From positions 1 through 41,891 of the forward strand of contig CAZSWT010000027.1 in NCBI GenBank assembly GCA_964611035.1: 41,891 nucleotides of DNA. Reading direction: 5' to 3'. The notes under the pieces were generated by a model. It searched no databases. It saw nothing but the letters and a program-made list of their open reading frames with translations, and was not told the origin of the DNA. Position numbers and translations under genes: made by a program. Of this stretch, positions 6,596 through 14,908 are shown one piece after another (position 1 is the first letter of the stretch; every line of letters begins with the position of its first letter). The stretch is from B33-G16 sp964611035 (GTDB taxonomy: Bacteria > Desulfobacterota > DSM-4660 > Desulfatiglandales > B25-G16).

Positions 6596-7034
6596 CAATA
6601 CAGAGCATATTCATGATCCTGGGCCGAACCACCGCCTGGACGCAGAGTGAAAAGGGGACGGGGCTAAGTAAATAAAAAGTCGGAAAAAGGCTAAAGCGGA
6701 GGCCTGTAAAGGGCGACATTGTTTCTGAATGAACTTGACGACTTGGATCAAATTGTAAATTAACGAGAGATTTGCTTCCAAACGACGTACGAGGCAAGAA
6801 ATCTGAAAACAGCAGAAGAAGATTGAGAGTCAGACTTACAGATTTCACACGGTATGGGAAAAAAGAGACATCAATTAGGAAATAAGTAAATACAGTGTGT
6901 GTTGGGTAGTCTTCATCATCTTTCATAAAATCTGGTAATCTGGAGTTTTCGTGAGAACGCTAGCCCATTTAATGGCAGGTTAGCTCAAATGAGCCACATG
7001 GATTTCCTTTTGAATACCCTCTGTAAACAATTTC
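6596..7034. other. Gene-free stretch between hicB and the NadS locus
   Basis: No credible gene is seen. AAAAGGGGACGGGGC at about 6650-6664 resembles one end of the GGGGAC-type elements found elsewhere in the window, but no matching opposite end is visible. A short palindrome GCTCA-AA-TGAGC lies near 6981. The region may be a decayed insertion. Confidence 0.35.
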
Positions 7035-7063
7035 TTGACAGGCATACGTCATTGGCGTAGATT
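7035..7063 (+). promoter_or_regulatory. Promoter with an embedded palindromic operator for the NadS-type locus
   Basis: TTGACA (7035-7040), a 17-bp spacer and TAGATT (7058-7063) form a good sigma-70 promoter. Between the boxes lies TACGTCATTGGCGTA (7045-7059), a near-perfect 15-bp palindrome. This placement suits autorepression by the XRE-type antitoxin encoded downstream. Confidence 0.6.
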
Positions 7064-7068
7064 AGGAT

Positions 7069-7122
7069 ATGCGTTTTGTTGAAAAGGTGTTAAGTAAGTT
7101 GGTCAAGGAGGAATTTAAATGA
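7069..7122 (+). pseudogene. 17-codon remnant of a RelE/HigB-type toxin
   Basis: The frame reads MRFVEKVLSKLVKEEFK and stops at a TGA that overlaps the ATGA start of the antitoxin, the usual junction for this family. MRFVE looks like the start, and LSKLVKEEFK like the extreme end, of a RelE/HigB-type toxin that normally precedes NadS antitoxins, so about 80-90 internal codons seem to have been lost in frame. Promoter, operator and coupling are preserved. The origin by internal deletion is inference. Confidence 0.5.
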
Positions 7123-7409
7123 ACAATAAGGATTTCGATAAACTTGTAGAGAGTATCAAGCAGGCTGGCAAAATCAGACGCGGAGAAATGAAGGCTAGCA
7201 GGATTTTCCAATTCGGCCCTGCTGACATTAAAGGTATTCGCCTCCGATTGAAAAAGTCACAGTCAGAATTTGCTATAATGATCGGAGTAAGTGTATCTAC
7301 GCTTCAGAACTGGGAACAGGGTCGGCGTAGCCCCGAAGGCCCTGCTCGTGCTTTGCTTAAGATAGCGGCTGAAAAACCAGATGCGGTTATTGAGGCACTC
7401 AGCGCATGA
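7119..7409 (+). CDS. NadS/HigA-type XRE-family antitoxin
   Basis: A 96-aa protein. After an N-terminal NNKDFDKLVESIKQAGKI helix and RRGEMKASRIFQF linker comes an XRE helix-turn-helix (about 42-85): IRLRLKKSQSEFAIMIGVSV then STLQNWEQGRRSPEGPARAL. This is the pattern of NadS/YiaG-like antitoxins that normally follow a RelE/HigB toxin. GGAGG at about 7107 lies just before the ATG at 7119. The toxin gene upstream is reduced to 17 codons, so this is an orphan antitoxin that probably still represses its own promoter through the palindrome at 7045-7059. Confidence 0.85.
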   Translation: MNNKDFDKLVESIKQAGKIRRGEMKASRIFQFGPADIKGIRLRLKKSQSEFAIMIGVSVSTLQNWEQGRRSPEGPARALLKIAAEKPDAVIEALSA

Positions 7410-7414
7410 ATAGA

Positions 7415-7484
7415 GGGACATCCTATAAATAAATACCTAGAATAACATTAAGAAAAAATTATTTACATAATTAAGGATGTCCCC
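7415..7484. repeat. 70-bp palindromic element with GGGACATCCT ends
   Basis: GGGACATCCT (7415-7424) is the exact reverse complement of AGGATGTCCC (7474-7483), with a further near-match ATAAATAAAT / ATTTACATAAT inside. The ends share the GGGAC-R-TYCTT pattern of the larger element at 621-875, so the two may belong to one family of mobile repeats. It could also act as a terminator for the NadS gene. Confidence 0.6.
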
Positions 7485-7515
7485 ATTTTTTCCTGAATGA
7501 AAGCGAGGTGATTTA

Positions 7516-7980
7516 ATGCTCAAGGTAAAAGATATTATGACAAAAGACCTGATCACTGTCTCGCCTGAGATGGAGATTGCTCATGCTGCAAAGCTCCTTT
7601 TAGAAAAACGTATCAACGGCGTTCCCGTGGTGGATGGAACTGGGAAAATGGTGGGAATCCTTTGCCAGAGTGACCTGATCACTCAGCAAAAAAGATTTCC
7701 AATCCCCTCTGTTTTTACTCTTTTGGATGGGATCATTCCTTTGACCTCTATGAAGCATATCGAAAAGGAGGCCCAGAAGATTTCAGCCACAACTGTGGGT
7801 CATGCCATGACTCCAAATCCGTTTACTGTCATGCCTGAGATGAGTATTGAGGAGGTTGCCACTATCATGGTTGACAAGAATTTCCACACCCTTCCTGTTG
7901 TTGATAAGGAGAAATTAGTCGGGATTGTAGGAAAGGAAGATATCTTGAAAACGCTCATGACCGGAGGAAAAGAAAAATAG
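7516..7980 (+). CDS. Tandem CBS-domain protein
   Basis: A 154-aa stand-alone Bateman module. The first CBS motif covers about residues 1-60 (VKDIMTKDLITVSPEMEIAH, then RINGVPVVDGTGKMVGILCQ and SDL) and the second about 92-150 (VGHAMTPNPFTVMPEMSIEE, then NFHTLPVVDKEKLVGIVGKE and DIL). Such pairs bind adenosine nucleotides (AMP, ATP or S-adenosylmethionine) and act as energy or ligand sensors; here no effector domain is attached, so the partner is unknown. The start is the ATG at 7516 with GAGGTG 8 bp upstream. It stands alone between the NadS locus and a convergent exporter gene. Confidence 0.92.
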   Translation: MLKVKDIMTKDLITVSPEMEIAHAAKLLLEKRINGVPVVDGTGKMVGILCQSDLITQQKRFPIPSVFTLLDGIIPLTSMKHIEKEAQKISATTVGHAMTPNPFTVMPEMSIEEVATIMVDKNFHTLPVVDKEKLVGIVGKEDILKTLMTGGKEK

Positions 7981-8093
7981 AGAACTCAAGCCTGCTTTTA
8001 CCTCATACCTCGGTGAGTATACATTCGAGGATCGACAATAAGGAACATTACATACGAAATCAAGCTCACGATGTGAGGCGCCATTCCAAATCT

Positions 8094-8990
8094 TCACACC
8101 AAAAATAAAATCGCCACACCAAACACCGCGAGAAATGTGCCAGCGACGGCACCCCGGCCAAAACGCTCTTTAAAGACTACATAACTAAGCGGTAGCAAAA
8201 AGAGCGGCGGCAAAGCCATCAATGTGCTGGCCACACCAACCTCAATCCGCTGCACCGCCAGTAGAGAAAAAGATACCCCCAGAACCGGCCCGGCAATAGC
8301 CCCGGCGATAGTAAAGCCCACCCCGCGACGATCCTCTGCCAAGGTTCTCAGCGTCTTGCCAGCCTCCCTTTGGATGAAGGTCATCATCCACAATACCACC
8401 GCTGCCGTGATCATGCGGATAATATTGCCCGATATTGGTGAAAACGCACCAAAGAGACCATTTTTCGCCAGCACCAGGCCGGTGGCTTGCCCTAGCGCAC
8501 CACCCAGGGCGTAAAGAATACCGCGAGCATAGTAGCGGTTTTTTTGATTGTTATTGCCATTACGCTCCATCACCACCCAGGTGATGCCCCCCAGGGTTAT
8601 CAGAATGCCTGCCATCTGCCCTAAGCTCATTGTCTCGCCGAGGAAAATCCAGGCCTCAATAGCAGCGATCACCGGGGCCAGGCTCATCATCAACATCGAG
8701 AGGCGCGGCCCGATGCTAACGAAAGCCTGGAAGAGAAAAATATCGCCCAGCACCAGTCCAACAATCCCAGAGAGTCCCAACCACAACCAGCGTTCCGGTT
8801 CAGCGTGTAAAGGCAGCGGGATACCCAACGTAATCCAATGCGTGACAATGAGAAAGACAACGGCCACCACCAGGCGAGTTCGATTTACCACCATCGAACC
8901 GACTCTTCGTCCTGCCAGGGTGAAGAATATCGATCCAAAGGAAAAAAACAAGGAGGTAGCTAAAGCAGCCAGTTCGCCGATGTAGGTCAT
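8094..8990 (-). CDS. EamA/DMT-superfamily membrane transporter
   Basis: A 298-aa inner-membrane protein with about ten hydrophobic segments in two EamA repeats (about 5-140 and 155-298). Typical elements are FLIVTHWITLGIPL, the end-of-repeat GETMSLGQMAGILITLGGITW in the first half and KERFGRGAVAGTFLAVFGVA in the second. The family exports or takes up small metabolites (amino acids, purines and others); the substrate cannot be told. The start is the ATG at 8990 with only a weak GGAT ribosome site. It is a single gene, convergent with the CBS gene. Confidence 0.9.
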   Translation of the reverse strand: MTYIGELAALATSLFFSFGSIFFTLAGRRVGSMVVNRTRLVVAVVFLIVTHWITLGIPLPLHAEPERWLWLGLSGIVGLVLGDIFLFQAFVSIGPRLSMLMMSLAPVIAAIEAWIFLGETMSLGQMAGILITLGGITWVVMERNGNNNQKNRYYARGILYALGGALGQATGLVLAKNGLFGAFSPISGNIIRMITAAVVLWMMTFIQREAGKTLRTLAEDRRGVGFTIAGAIAGPVLGVSFSLLAVQRIEVGVASTLMALPPLFLLPLSYVVFKERFGRGAVAGTFLAVFGVAILFLV

Positions 8991-9278
8991 TTTAATATCC
9001 AGTTGTCAGTGGTCAATTATCATTGGTAGATGGTCGGTGATGAGTATTTCCGAAAAATTTTTAGGTAGTAAAGTGACCAGACTGGCTGGTTCCCTCGCTC
9101 TTCACTGCCTGTAAAAGTGTAAGTACTAATATTTTGATGTCAAGACATACTGACCAGTTATCCATATATTTTGATCGGCGCTTTACGCTTCAAGATTTTC
9201 CCCTATGTACTCCCGTAAAGTAATAACGTATAATAAAATGTTTGATAAACTGAGTATTTTGGTATGGGGGAATGAGAT

Positions 9279-9800
9279 ATGGCGTTACTAAAAGAGCAAA
9301 TTCTGACAGATTCAATAGAAATCAAGACCACACCTGAAAAGGTATTTGACTTCTTTTTTCGTCTTGTTGATAACGAAAGCTATCGCGCCTGGCATCCTGA
9401 TGATCATGTAACCTTTCGATGGATAAAAGGACACCCGTGGGAGGAAGGATCTGTTGGATATGCTGAAGAGTATATTCACGGCAAACTGCATAAGCTGAAA
9501 TTCGTTATCACAAAATTAATTCCAAATAGACTCATCGAATATGCCCCCACATCCTGGTTTCTGAGGATATATTTTCCCAAGAACAGGTTTACCGTAGAGC
9601 CAAAACAAGGGGCGTGTATATTCACTGCTCAAGGTACTATCCGTGTTGGATGGCTCATCAGAACCTTTGCCAAGAAAAGGCTTGAGCGTGGTCTTTCAAG
9701 TGTTCGGAAACACATGAAGGAAGAGGGCGAGAGCTTAAAAAGGATACTGGAAACGGATACACAATCACATGGCAGTAATATGGCCAGCGACACGCAATAG
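9279..9800 (+). CDS. SRPBCC (START/polyketide-cyclase-like) protein
   Basis: A 173-aa soluble protein. The opening IEIKTTPEKVFDFFFRLVDN is the first strand and helix of the SRPBCC fold, followed by RWIKGHPWEEGSVGYAEEYI and KFVITKLIPNRLIEYAP, strands of the hydrophobic ligand pocket. A long C-terminal helix (about 135-160, RTFAKKRLERGLSSVRKHMK) closes the pocket. The family binds lipids or aromatic ligands; the ligand is unknown. The start is the ATG at 9279. The last 15 residues (DTQSHGSNMASDTQ) are low-complexity. No operon partner. Confidence 0.8.
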   Translation: MALLKEQILTDSIEIKTTPEKVFDFFFRLVDNESYRAWHPDDHVTFRWIKGHPWEEGSVGYAEEYIHGKLHKLKFVITKLIPNRLIEYAPTSWFLRIYFPKNRFTVEPKQGACIFTAQGTIRVGWLIRTFAKKRLERGLSSVRKHMKEEGESLKRILETDTQSHGSNMASDTQ

Positions 9801-9891
9801 CAATGAGGTGTAAGTGCGTGCGCGTCATGCAAACCTGTCAGCCCGGGCGATTGAGCATACAGAAATATTGTTCATCTCTGTTGAAAAAAAC

Positions 9892-9928
9892 TTGACTTGT
9901 ATATTTTTGTCATATACATTTGTGTATA
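9892..9928 (+). promoter_or_regulatory. brnTA promoter and half-site array
   Basis: TTGACT (9892-9897), a 17-bp spacer and TACATT (9915-9920) make a good promoter. TGTATA at 9898-9903, TATACA at 9913-9918 and TGTATA at 9923-9928 are three half-sites around the -10 box, suited to binding by the antitoxin. The predicted transcription start is only a few bases before the ATG at 9929, so brnT may be translated without a leader. Confidence 0.55.
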
Positions 9929-10228
9929 ATGGAAAATGAATTTGAACATTTTTTAGGTTTCCAGTGGGACCAAGGGAATGTTAATAAAAACCTCATCAAA
10001 CATGAGGTCGAAAACTGGGAGTGTGAGCAGGTATTTTTTAACAAACCGCTTCTTGTTATCGACGATCCAAAACATTCTATATCTGAAAAACGGTGGGCTG
10101 CATTTGGCAAAACGGATGCAGATCGTTTTCTCATCGTGGTATTCACAAAGAGAGGCGACCTGATTAGAGTAATTTCCGGCAGGGATATGAATAAGAGAGA
10201 AAGGGAGTTTTATAATGAAAAAGGATAA
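9929..10228 (+). CDS. brnT: BrnT-family toxin
   Basis: A RelE-like ribonuclease toxin of the BrnT family. The hallmark N-terminus is FQWDQGNVNKNLIKHEV, followed by VFFNKPLLVIDDP, RWAAFGKTDADRFLIVVFT and the C-terminal RVISGRDMNKREREFY (R-x-I-S-A/G-R-x-x-x-x-E-R motif). I chose the ATG at 9929 (99 aa) over the in-frame TTG at 9920, because the latter overlaps the -10 box. It overlaps the antitoxin gene by 14 bp. The gene appears intact, so this is a complete module. Confidence 0.88.
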   Translation: MENEFEHFLGFQWDQGNVNKNLIKHEVENWECEQVFFNKPLLVIDDPKHSISEKRWAAFGKTDADRFLIVVFTKRGDLIRVISGRDMNKREREFYNEKG

Positions 10229-10502
10229 AAAAACTATTCCTAAATTTAAAAACGAAGACGAAGAACGAGAATTCTGGGCTACTCATTCTCCGCTTGATTA
10301 TTTTGATACAAAAGATTTCAAAAGGGCTTCTTTTCCCAAACTAAAGCCATCATTAAAATCAATCTCAATTCGCCTCCCGGTGGGCATGCTGGCTGAACTA
10401 AAAACTCTCGCAAACAAGAAAGATGTGCCTTACCAGAGCCTGGCAAAAATCTATCTTGCCAGACAAATTTCCTTAGAACGGAAAGAAGGCCTAAGCAATT
10501 AA
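10215..10502 (+). CDS. BrnA/CopG-type ribbon-helix-helix antitoxin
   Basis: A 95-aa partner of BrnT. The N-terminus (PKFKNEDEEREFWATHSPLD and YFD) is the toxin-binding segment of this CopG-type antitoxin group; the C-terminal SISIRLPVGMLAELKTLANK followed by KDVPYQSLAKIYL is a ribbon-helix-helix DNA-binding domain. The start ATG 10215 has GGGAG upstream inside the brnT end. Autorepression at the 9892-9928 region is expected for the family. Confidence 0.87.
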   Translation: MKKDKKTIPKFKNEDEEREFWATHSPLDYFDTKDFKRASFPKLKPSLKSISIRLPVGMLAELKTLANKKDVPYQSLAKIYLARQISLERKEGLSN

Positions 10503-10547
10503 GTATTTTGACTGCATTGTAAAGGGAGGGAAAGGAGGGGGGCTCAT

Positions 10548-11504
10548 ATGAATGCTCATAACAAATACCACATAAAAAACATCTGTATCTTTGGCGTTGG
10601 CAGTGTCGGAGGCGTTTTTGGCGGAAAGATGGCCCACGCAATATCTCAAGAAAAAGATACTGATAGAAAGGTCTTTTTCATCGCACGGGGTGCCCATTTG
10701 GAGGAAATCAAAAGGAATGGCCTCATTTTAAACACCCCTGAAGAGCGCGGCATATTATGTAACCCAACTCTGGCCACCGACAACATCGCGGAAATACCAC
10801 AGCCCGATCTCTATCTTCTGTGTGTCAAGGGCTACGATCTGGATGATGCAACGCTTGCAATCAAGACAAACATTGGCGCTCACACCCTTGTCATACCACT
10901 GCTCAACGGTGTGGACATCTATGAGAGGATCAGAAAAAATATGCCTAAAGGAATTGTGCTTCCCGGGTGTGTGTATATTGGTGCGCTTTTAGAAAGACCC
11001 GGGGTCGTTACCCACGCAGGGGGGCAGGGGCTCATCGCATTCGGAAAGGACCCACACCTACCTGACTTTGATCCCACGGAGATAATCAACTTTTTTAACG
11101 ATATGGGCCTACAGTTTACGTGGAGCGACGATGCCTCCTCTGCCCAGTGGCAAAAGTTCGTGTTTATTGCAGGATACGGCCTGGTTACCGCGTATACGGC
11201 TAAGACATTTGGAGAAATTCTTTCAGACTCTAAGCTAAAGGAGCTGGTGCGAAAGGTAATGGAGGAGATAGCAGCGGTTGCAAAGAAAAAGGGAGTACCG
11301 CTGGCCGACTCAATCGTGGCTGACTCTTTGCAAACAGGCAGCAATTTTCCCCCTGAAACCAAGACCTCCTTTCAGAGGGACGTTGAGGCAAAAGGCAAAC
11401 GCCATGAGGGCGACCTCTTCGGCGGCACTATCATCAGGCTCGGCAAGGAGCTGGGAGTCCCAACCCCGGTTACAGAATCGATCTATGCAAAAATTGAGGG
11501 ATAG
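10548..11504 (+). CDS. Ketopantoate reductase (ApbA/PanE) family protein
   Basis: A 318-aa NADPH-dependent dehydrogenase-like protein. The Rossmann motif GVGSVGGVFGGK lies at about residues 15-26, the central DLYLLCVKGYDLDDA and VIPLLNGVD segments match ApbA/PanE, and the C-terminal half is the helical ApbA_C domain with the SSAQWQKFVFIAG motif containing the conserved catalytic Lys. In pantothenate synthesis PanE makes pantoate from ketopantoate. No other pantothenate gene is nearby, and many paralogs reduce other 2-keto acids, so I give no symbol. The start ATG 10548 follows GGAGGGGGG. Confidence 0.85.
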   Translation: MNAHNKYHIKNICIFGVGSVGGVFGGKMAHAISQEKDTDRKVFFIARGAHLEEIKRNGLILNTPEERGILCNPTLATDNIAEIPQPDLYLLCVKGYDLDDATLAIKTNIGAHTLVIPLLNGVDIYERIRKNMPKGIVLPGCVYIGALLERPGVVTHAGGQGLIAFGKDPHLPDFDPTEIINFFNDMGLQFTWSDDASSAQWQKFVFIAGYGLVTAYTAKTFGEILSDSKLKELVRKVMEEIAAVAKKKGVPLADSIVADSLQTGSNFPPETKTSFQRDVEAKGKRHEGDLFGGTIIRLGKELGVPTPVTESIYAKIEG

Positions 11505-11752
11505 GTGTATAGTTGTAGGAGCTGAGCGGTAGTTCATTTATTATATAACTATCATCCCTAACAATCACTCTTTATGAATACAAGATCTTTAAGAAAATAG
11601 GTATTTGCCATTGACACACAAGGGCAAATTCCGTACTACTCAGGCTCACGGTTAAACAGATGAAAGAGAGATTCGCTGAGTTTGACTTTTTACGAGTCCA
11701 TCAACCTTGAACTGTGAATCTTGAACCTTACAACCTGAGTTTCAGGAAATCC

Positions 11753-14737
11753 ATGAATACGTCAAAAGATCCACGTAATCCAGACCTTAACGAAGGCGAT
11801 AGTATAAATGGCTATCGCATTTGCAGGGTTTGTTCGCTTGAGCAAATCAGTTCCATCTTCTACGAACTAGAACATGAAAAAACGAAGGCCCGGTATGTTC
11901 ACATCAGTACCAATGATACGGAGAACACCTTCAGCGTTGCATTTAAAACCGTGCCTGCAGATTCGACCGGCGTTGCACACGTTTTAGAACACACGGTTCT
12001 GTGCGGTTCCAGATCTTTTCCGGTGCGGGACCCCTTCTTTTCAATGTTAAAAAGAAGTTTATCTACGTTTATGAATGCGTTTACCGCGTCAGACTGGACT
12101 ATGTACCCATTCTCAACCCAGAACAAAAAAGATTTCTATAACTTGCTGGATGTATACCTGGATGCGGCTTTTTTCCCCAATCTGGATTCACTCAGCTTCA
12201 AACAGGAGGGCCACCGCTTGGAGGTTGAGTCTGATTCAGGTGAAACAAATGCCTTCAAGCTGACGTACAAAGGGGTTGTTTATAATGAGATGAAAGGGGC
12301 TATGTCATCCCCCAGTGAAGTGCTGGCCAGATCTCTTTTACATTCTCTCTATCCATCCACAACATACCGCTTTAACTCGGGTGGAGATCCGGTGGCCATT
12401 CCTGAACTGACACACGATCAACTGAAGGCATTCCACAAGCGGCACTATCATCCAAGTAATGCCTTCTTCTATACCTATGGCAATCTTCCGTTGAAAGATC
12501 ACCTGGATTTTATTCAGGAAAAAATACTCCGTCATTTTGACGCAATTGATCCACAGACCGAAGTGTCTTCACAAGGGCGCTGGAAGGAGCCCAAATTCGA
12601 GAAATATTATTATCCCTTTGATAAAAATGAAGATTCCACGAAAAAATGTCAGGTGTGTCTGGCATGGCTGACAGCCGATATCAAGGATACATTTGAAATC
12701 CTGATCCTTATCCTTTTGGAGCAAATCCTTCTGGGCAATTCCGCTTCTCCTCTCCGTAAGGCCCTAATCGACTCACATTTAGGAACCACCTTAAGTGATG
12801 GCGCTGGCTTTGATGCGGATACCCGTGATACATCGTTTGCTGTAGGCCTGAAGGATGTAAAAAAATCTGATGCGGATAATATTGAAAAGATCATTTTCGA
12901 TGTTTTAAAACAGCTGGCCAGTGACGGAATAGATAAAAAACTGATCGATTCGGCCATTCACCAGCTTGAATTTCATCGTAAGGAAATAACCAATCAACCA
13001 TATCCCTATGGGATTAAGCTGCTACTTAATTTTTCAGCTACCTGGTTCCATGGAGGTGATCCTGTCAGGGTCCTTAACTTTGATGAGGATATGACTAAGT
13101 TGCAAGGCATGGTAACCAAAGAACCATTATTTGAAAACCGGATCAAAACATATTTTCTGGAAAATCCGCACAGGGTTCGCTTGATATTCATGCCTGATAA
13201 AGAGATGGAACCGAAGGAAGATATGCGGGTTGCCAGGGAACTTGATTTGATAAAAGCGGATATGACCGAATCTGATCTTGCAAGAATCAGACAAGATAGC
13301 AATGCGCTGGAAAAACTTCAGGAAAGGGTGGAAGATGTTTCGGTTCTCCCTACTCTGGAAAGGGAAGATATTCCACCACAGGTAAAAAGTATTCCTGAGA
13401 CGGTAATGCCTGAAACAGTGCCAGCCGCCTGTTATCAGCAACCTACCGCCGGTATTTTTTATTTTTCAGCCGCGGCCGGAAGTGGTAACCTTCCGCAAAA
13501 TCTGATTCCCCTGATTCCATTTTTTTGTCATGTCTTTACACAAATCGGGACAAGCCGTCGTGATTATACCGATATAATACAACTGATCGATGCCCATACC
13601 GGTGGTATCGGGCTGTCAGCAGAGGCCCGCACCCAGTTTGACGGTAAAGGCACCTGCCTACCCTTTTTGACATTCAATGGAAAATGCCTTATCCGGAATC
13701 AGGAAAGAATGTTTGAAATCATATCAGAATTGTTGTGTTCGTTTGATTTTTCAAACCTTGACCGTTTAAAGAGTCTGCTGCTCGAGTACCGGGCGGACAT
13801 GGAAACCATGGTTATTCCCAATGGTCACCAGTTGGCCATGTCTCTTGCTTCCCGGAATTTTACTGCCACAATGGCGCTTGCTGAGAGCTGGAATGGTATT
13901 CACCAGTTAAAAATGATAAAGGATCTGACCGCGAATATCACGGATGATCAACTGGAAAAACTTTCAGCAGATCTGACGTTAATCGGTAGAACAATATTAG
14001 GCCGCAATAATTTTAAAATGGCATTAATCGGTGAAGAGCAACCGCTTAAGACCGCAGTCCCTCTGGCGTCTTCACTCCAGGAAAATCTTTCATCTGAGAA
14101 TGGCGATGGATTTAAGCCACCCCACATTGAAAAAAATAACGACATCCCAAGAGAGGGATGGAGTACCGCCTCGGCAGTATCATTTGTGGCTCAAACCTTT
14201 CCGGTGGTACGTATGGAGCATGAGGATTCGCCGTCACTGGCAGTGATCAGTAAAATCCTCCGGTCTATGTACCTGCATCGCGAGATAAGGGAAAAGGGCG
14301 GTGCCTATGGTGGTTTTGCCGTTTATGATCCTGAAAGCGGGCTGTTCGGTTTCGGCTCTTATCGAGACCCCCATATTGTAGAGACTTTGAATGCGTATAA
14401 AGGGGCCGCGGTTTTCATCAAATCAGATGATTATGGGGATCAGGATATAAAAGAGGCCATTTTTCAGGTATGTTCAGAAATCGACAAACCGGATCCACCC
14501 GGTCCTGCTGCCCGCAAGGCCTTTTACCGTAAGATCATGTCTCTTTCGGATGAATCCCGCAACCGATTTAAGCAGAGGCTGTTGTCCCTGACACGAACCC
14601 AGGTCAAGCAGGCAGCGGAAAAATATTTTGACCAAGCCGGGTCCGGGCAGGCCGTTGCCGTTATTTCAAGTGAGGAGAAATTGAAGGCAGCAAACGAAAG
14701 GTTCGGGGACGACCCTCTTACGTTGTATAGGATTTAA
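11753..14737 (+). CDS. M16C peptidase, PreP-like presequence protease family
   Basis: A 994-aa zinc metallopeptidase of the M16C group. The inverted zinc motif HVLEH is at residues 76-80, with the downstream Glu in the YNEMKGAMSSPSE segment that follows KLTYKGVVYNEMKG. The middle has the M16C-associated domain, and the C-terminal half repeats the fold, with REKGGAYGGFAVYD carrying the Arg-Tyr pair that completes the active site. PreP enzymes degrade unstructured peptides up to about 65 residues. I chose ATG 11753 because AGGAAA lies 7 bp upstream; the in-frame GTG at 11714 lies in the TGAACC word repeat and lacks a ribosome site. No signal peptide is seen, so it is probably cytoplasmic. A single-gene unit. 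Confidence 0.92.
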   Translation: MNTSKDPRNPDLNEGDSINGYRICRVCSLEQISSIFYELEHEKTKARYVHISTNDTENTFSVAFKTVPADSTGVAHVLEHTVLCGSRSFPVRDPFFSMLKRSLSTFMNAFTASDWTMYPFSTQNKKDFYNLLDVYLDAAFFPNLDSLSFKQEGHRLEVESDSGETNAFKLTYKGVVYNEMKGAMSSPSEVLARSLLHSLYPSTTYRFNSGGDPVAIPELTHDQLKAFHKRHYHPSNAFFYTYGNLPLKDHLDFIQEKILRHFDAIDPQTEVSSQGRWKEPKFEKYYYPFDKNEDSTKKCQVCLAWLTADIKDTFEILILILLEQILLGNSASPLRKALIDSHLGTTLSDGAGFDADTRDTSFAVGLKDVKKSDADNIEKIIFDVLKQLASDGIDKKLIDSAIHQLEFHRKEITNQPYPYGIKLLLNFSATWFHGGDPVRVLNFDEDMTKLQGMVTKEPLFENRIKTYFLENPHRVRLIFMPDKEMEPKEDMRVARELDLIKADMTESDLARIRQDSNALEKLQERVEDVSVLPTLEREDIPPQVKSIPETVMPETVPAACYQQPTAGIFYFSAAAGSGNLPQNLIPLIPFFCHVFTQIGTSRRDYTDIIQLIDAHTGGIGLSAEARTQFDGKGTCLPFLTFNGKCLIRNQERMFEIISELLCSFDFSNLDRLKSLLLEYRADMETMVIPNGHQLAMSLASRNFTATMALAESWNGIHQLKMIKDLTANITDDQLEKLSADLTLIGRTILGRNNFKMALIGEEQPLKTAVPLASSLQENLSSENGDGFKPPHIEKNNDIPREGWSTASAVSFVAQTFPVVRMEHEDSPSLAVISKILRSMYLHREIREKGGAYGGFAVYDPESGLFGFGSYRDPHIVETLNAYKGAAVFIKSDDYGDQDIKEAIFQVCSEIDKPDPPGPAARKAFYRKIMSLSDESRNRFKQRLLSLTRTQVKQAAEKYFDQAGSGQAVAVISSEEKLKAANERFGDDPLTLYRI

Positions 14738-14908
14738 CCCGGATACATGTCCTGTTCAATCCAGAAGGACTATGTAACGGAATCAGGGATTCTGATTAAG
14801 AAACTCTGCGTTGTCCGCCTGCCTTCTGCAATCAAAGCAATTACCCACCGGGTTGAGCGATTCGGCTATAACGAAAAGGAATATCATGATTCAAAAAGGA
14901 GATAATTT

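Noticed and set aside
6570..6926. Open minus-strand frame of 118 codons overlapping hicB
   Set aside because: It overlaps the well-supported hicB end, lacks a ribosome site and its translation is low-complexity without family resemblance.
11714..11752. GTG start extending the PreP-like protease by 13 residues
   Set aside because: The codon lies within the TGAACC word repeat, has no ribosome site, and the ATG at 11753 has AGGAAA at the right distance.
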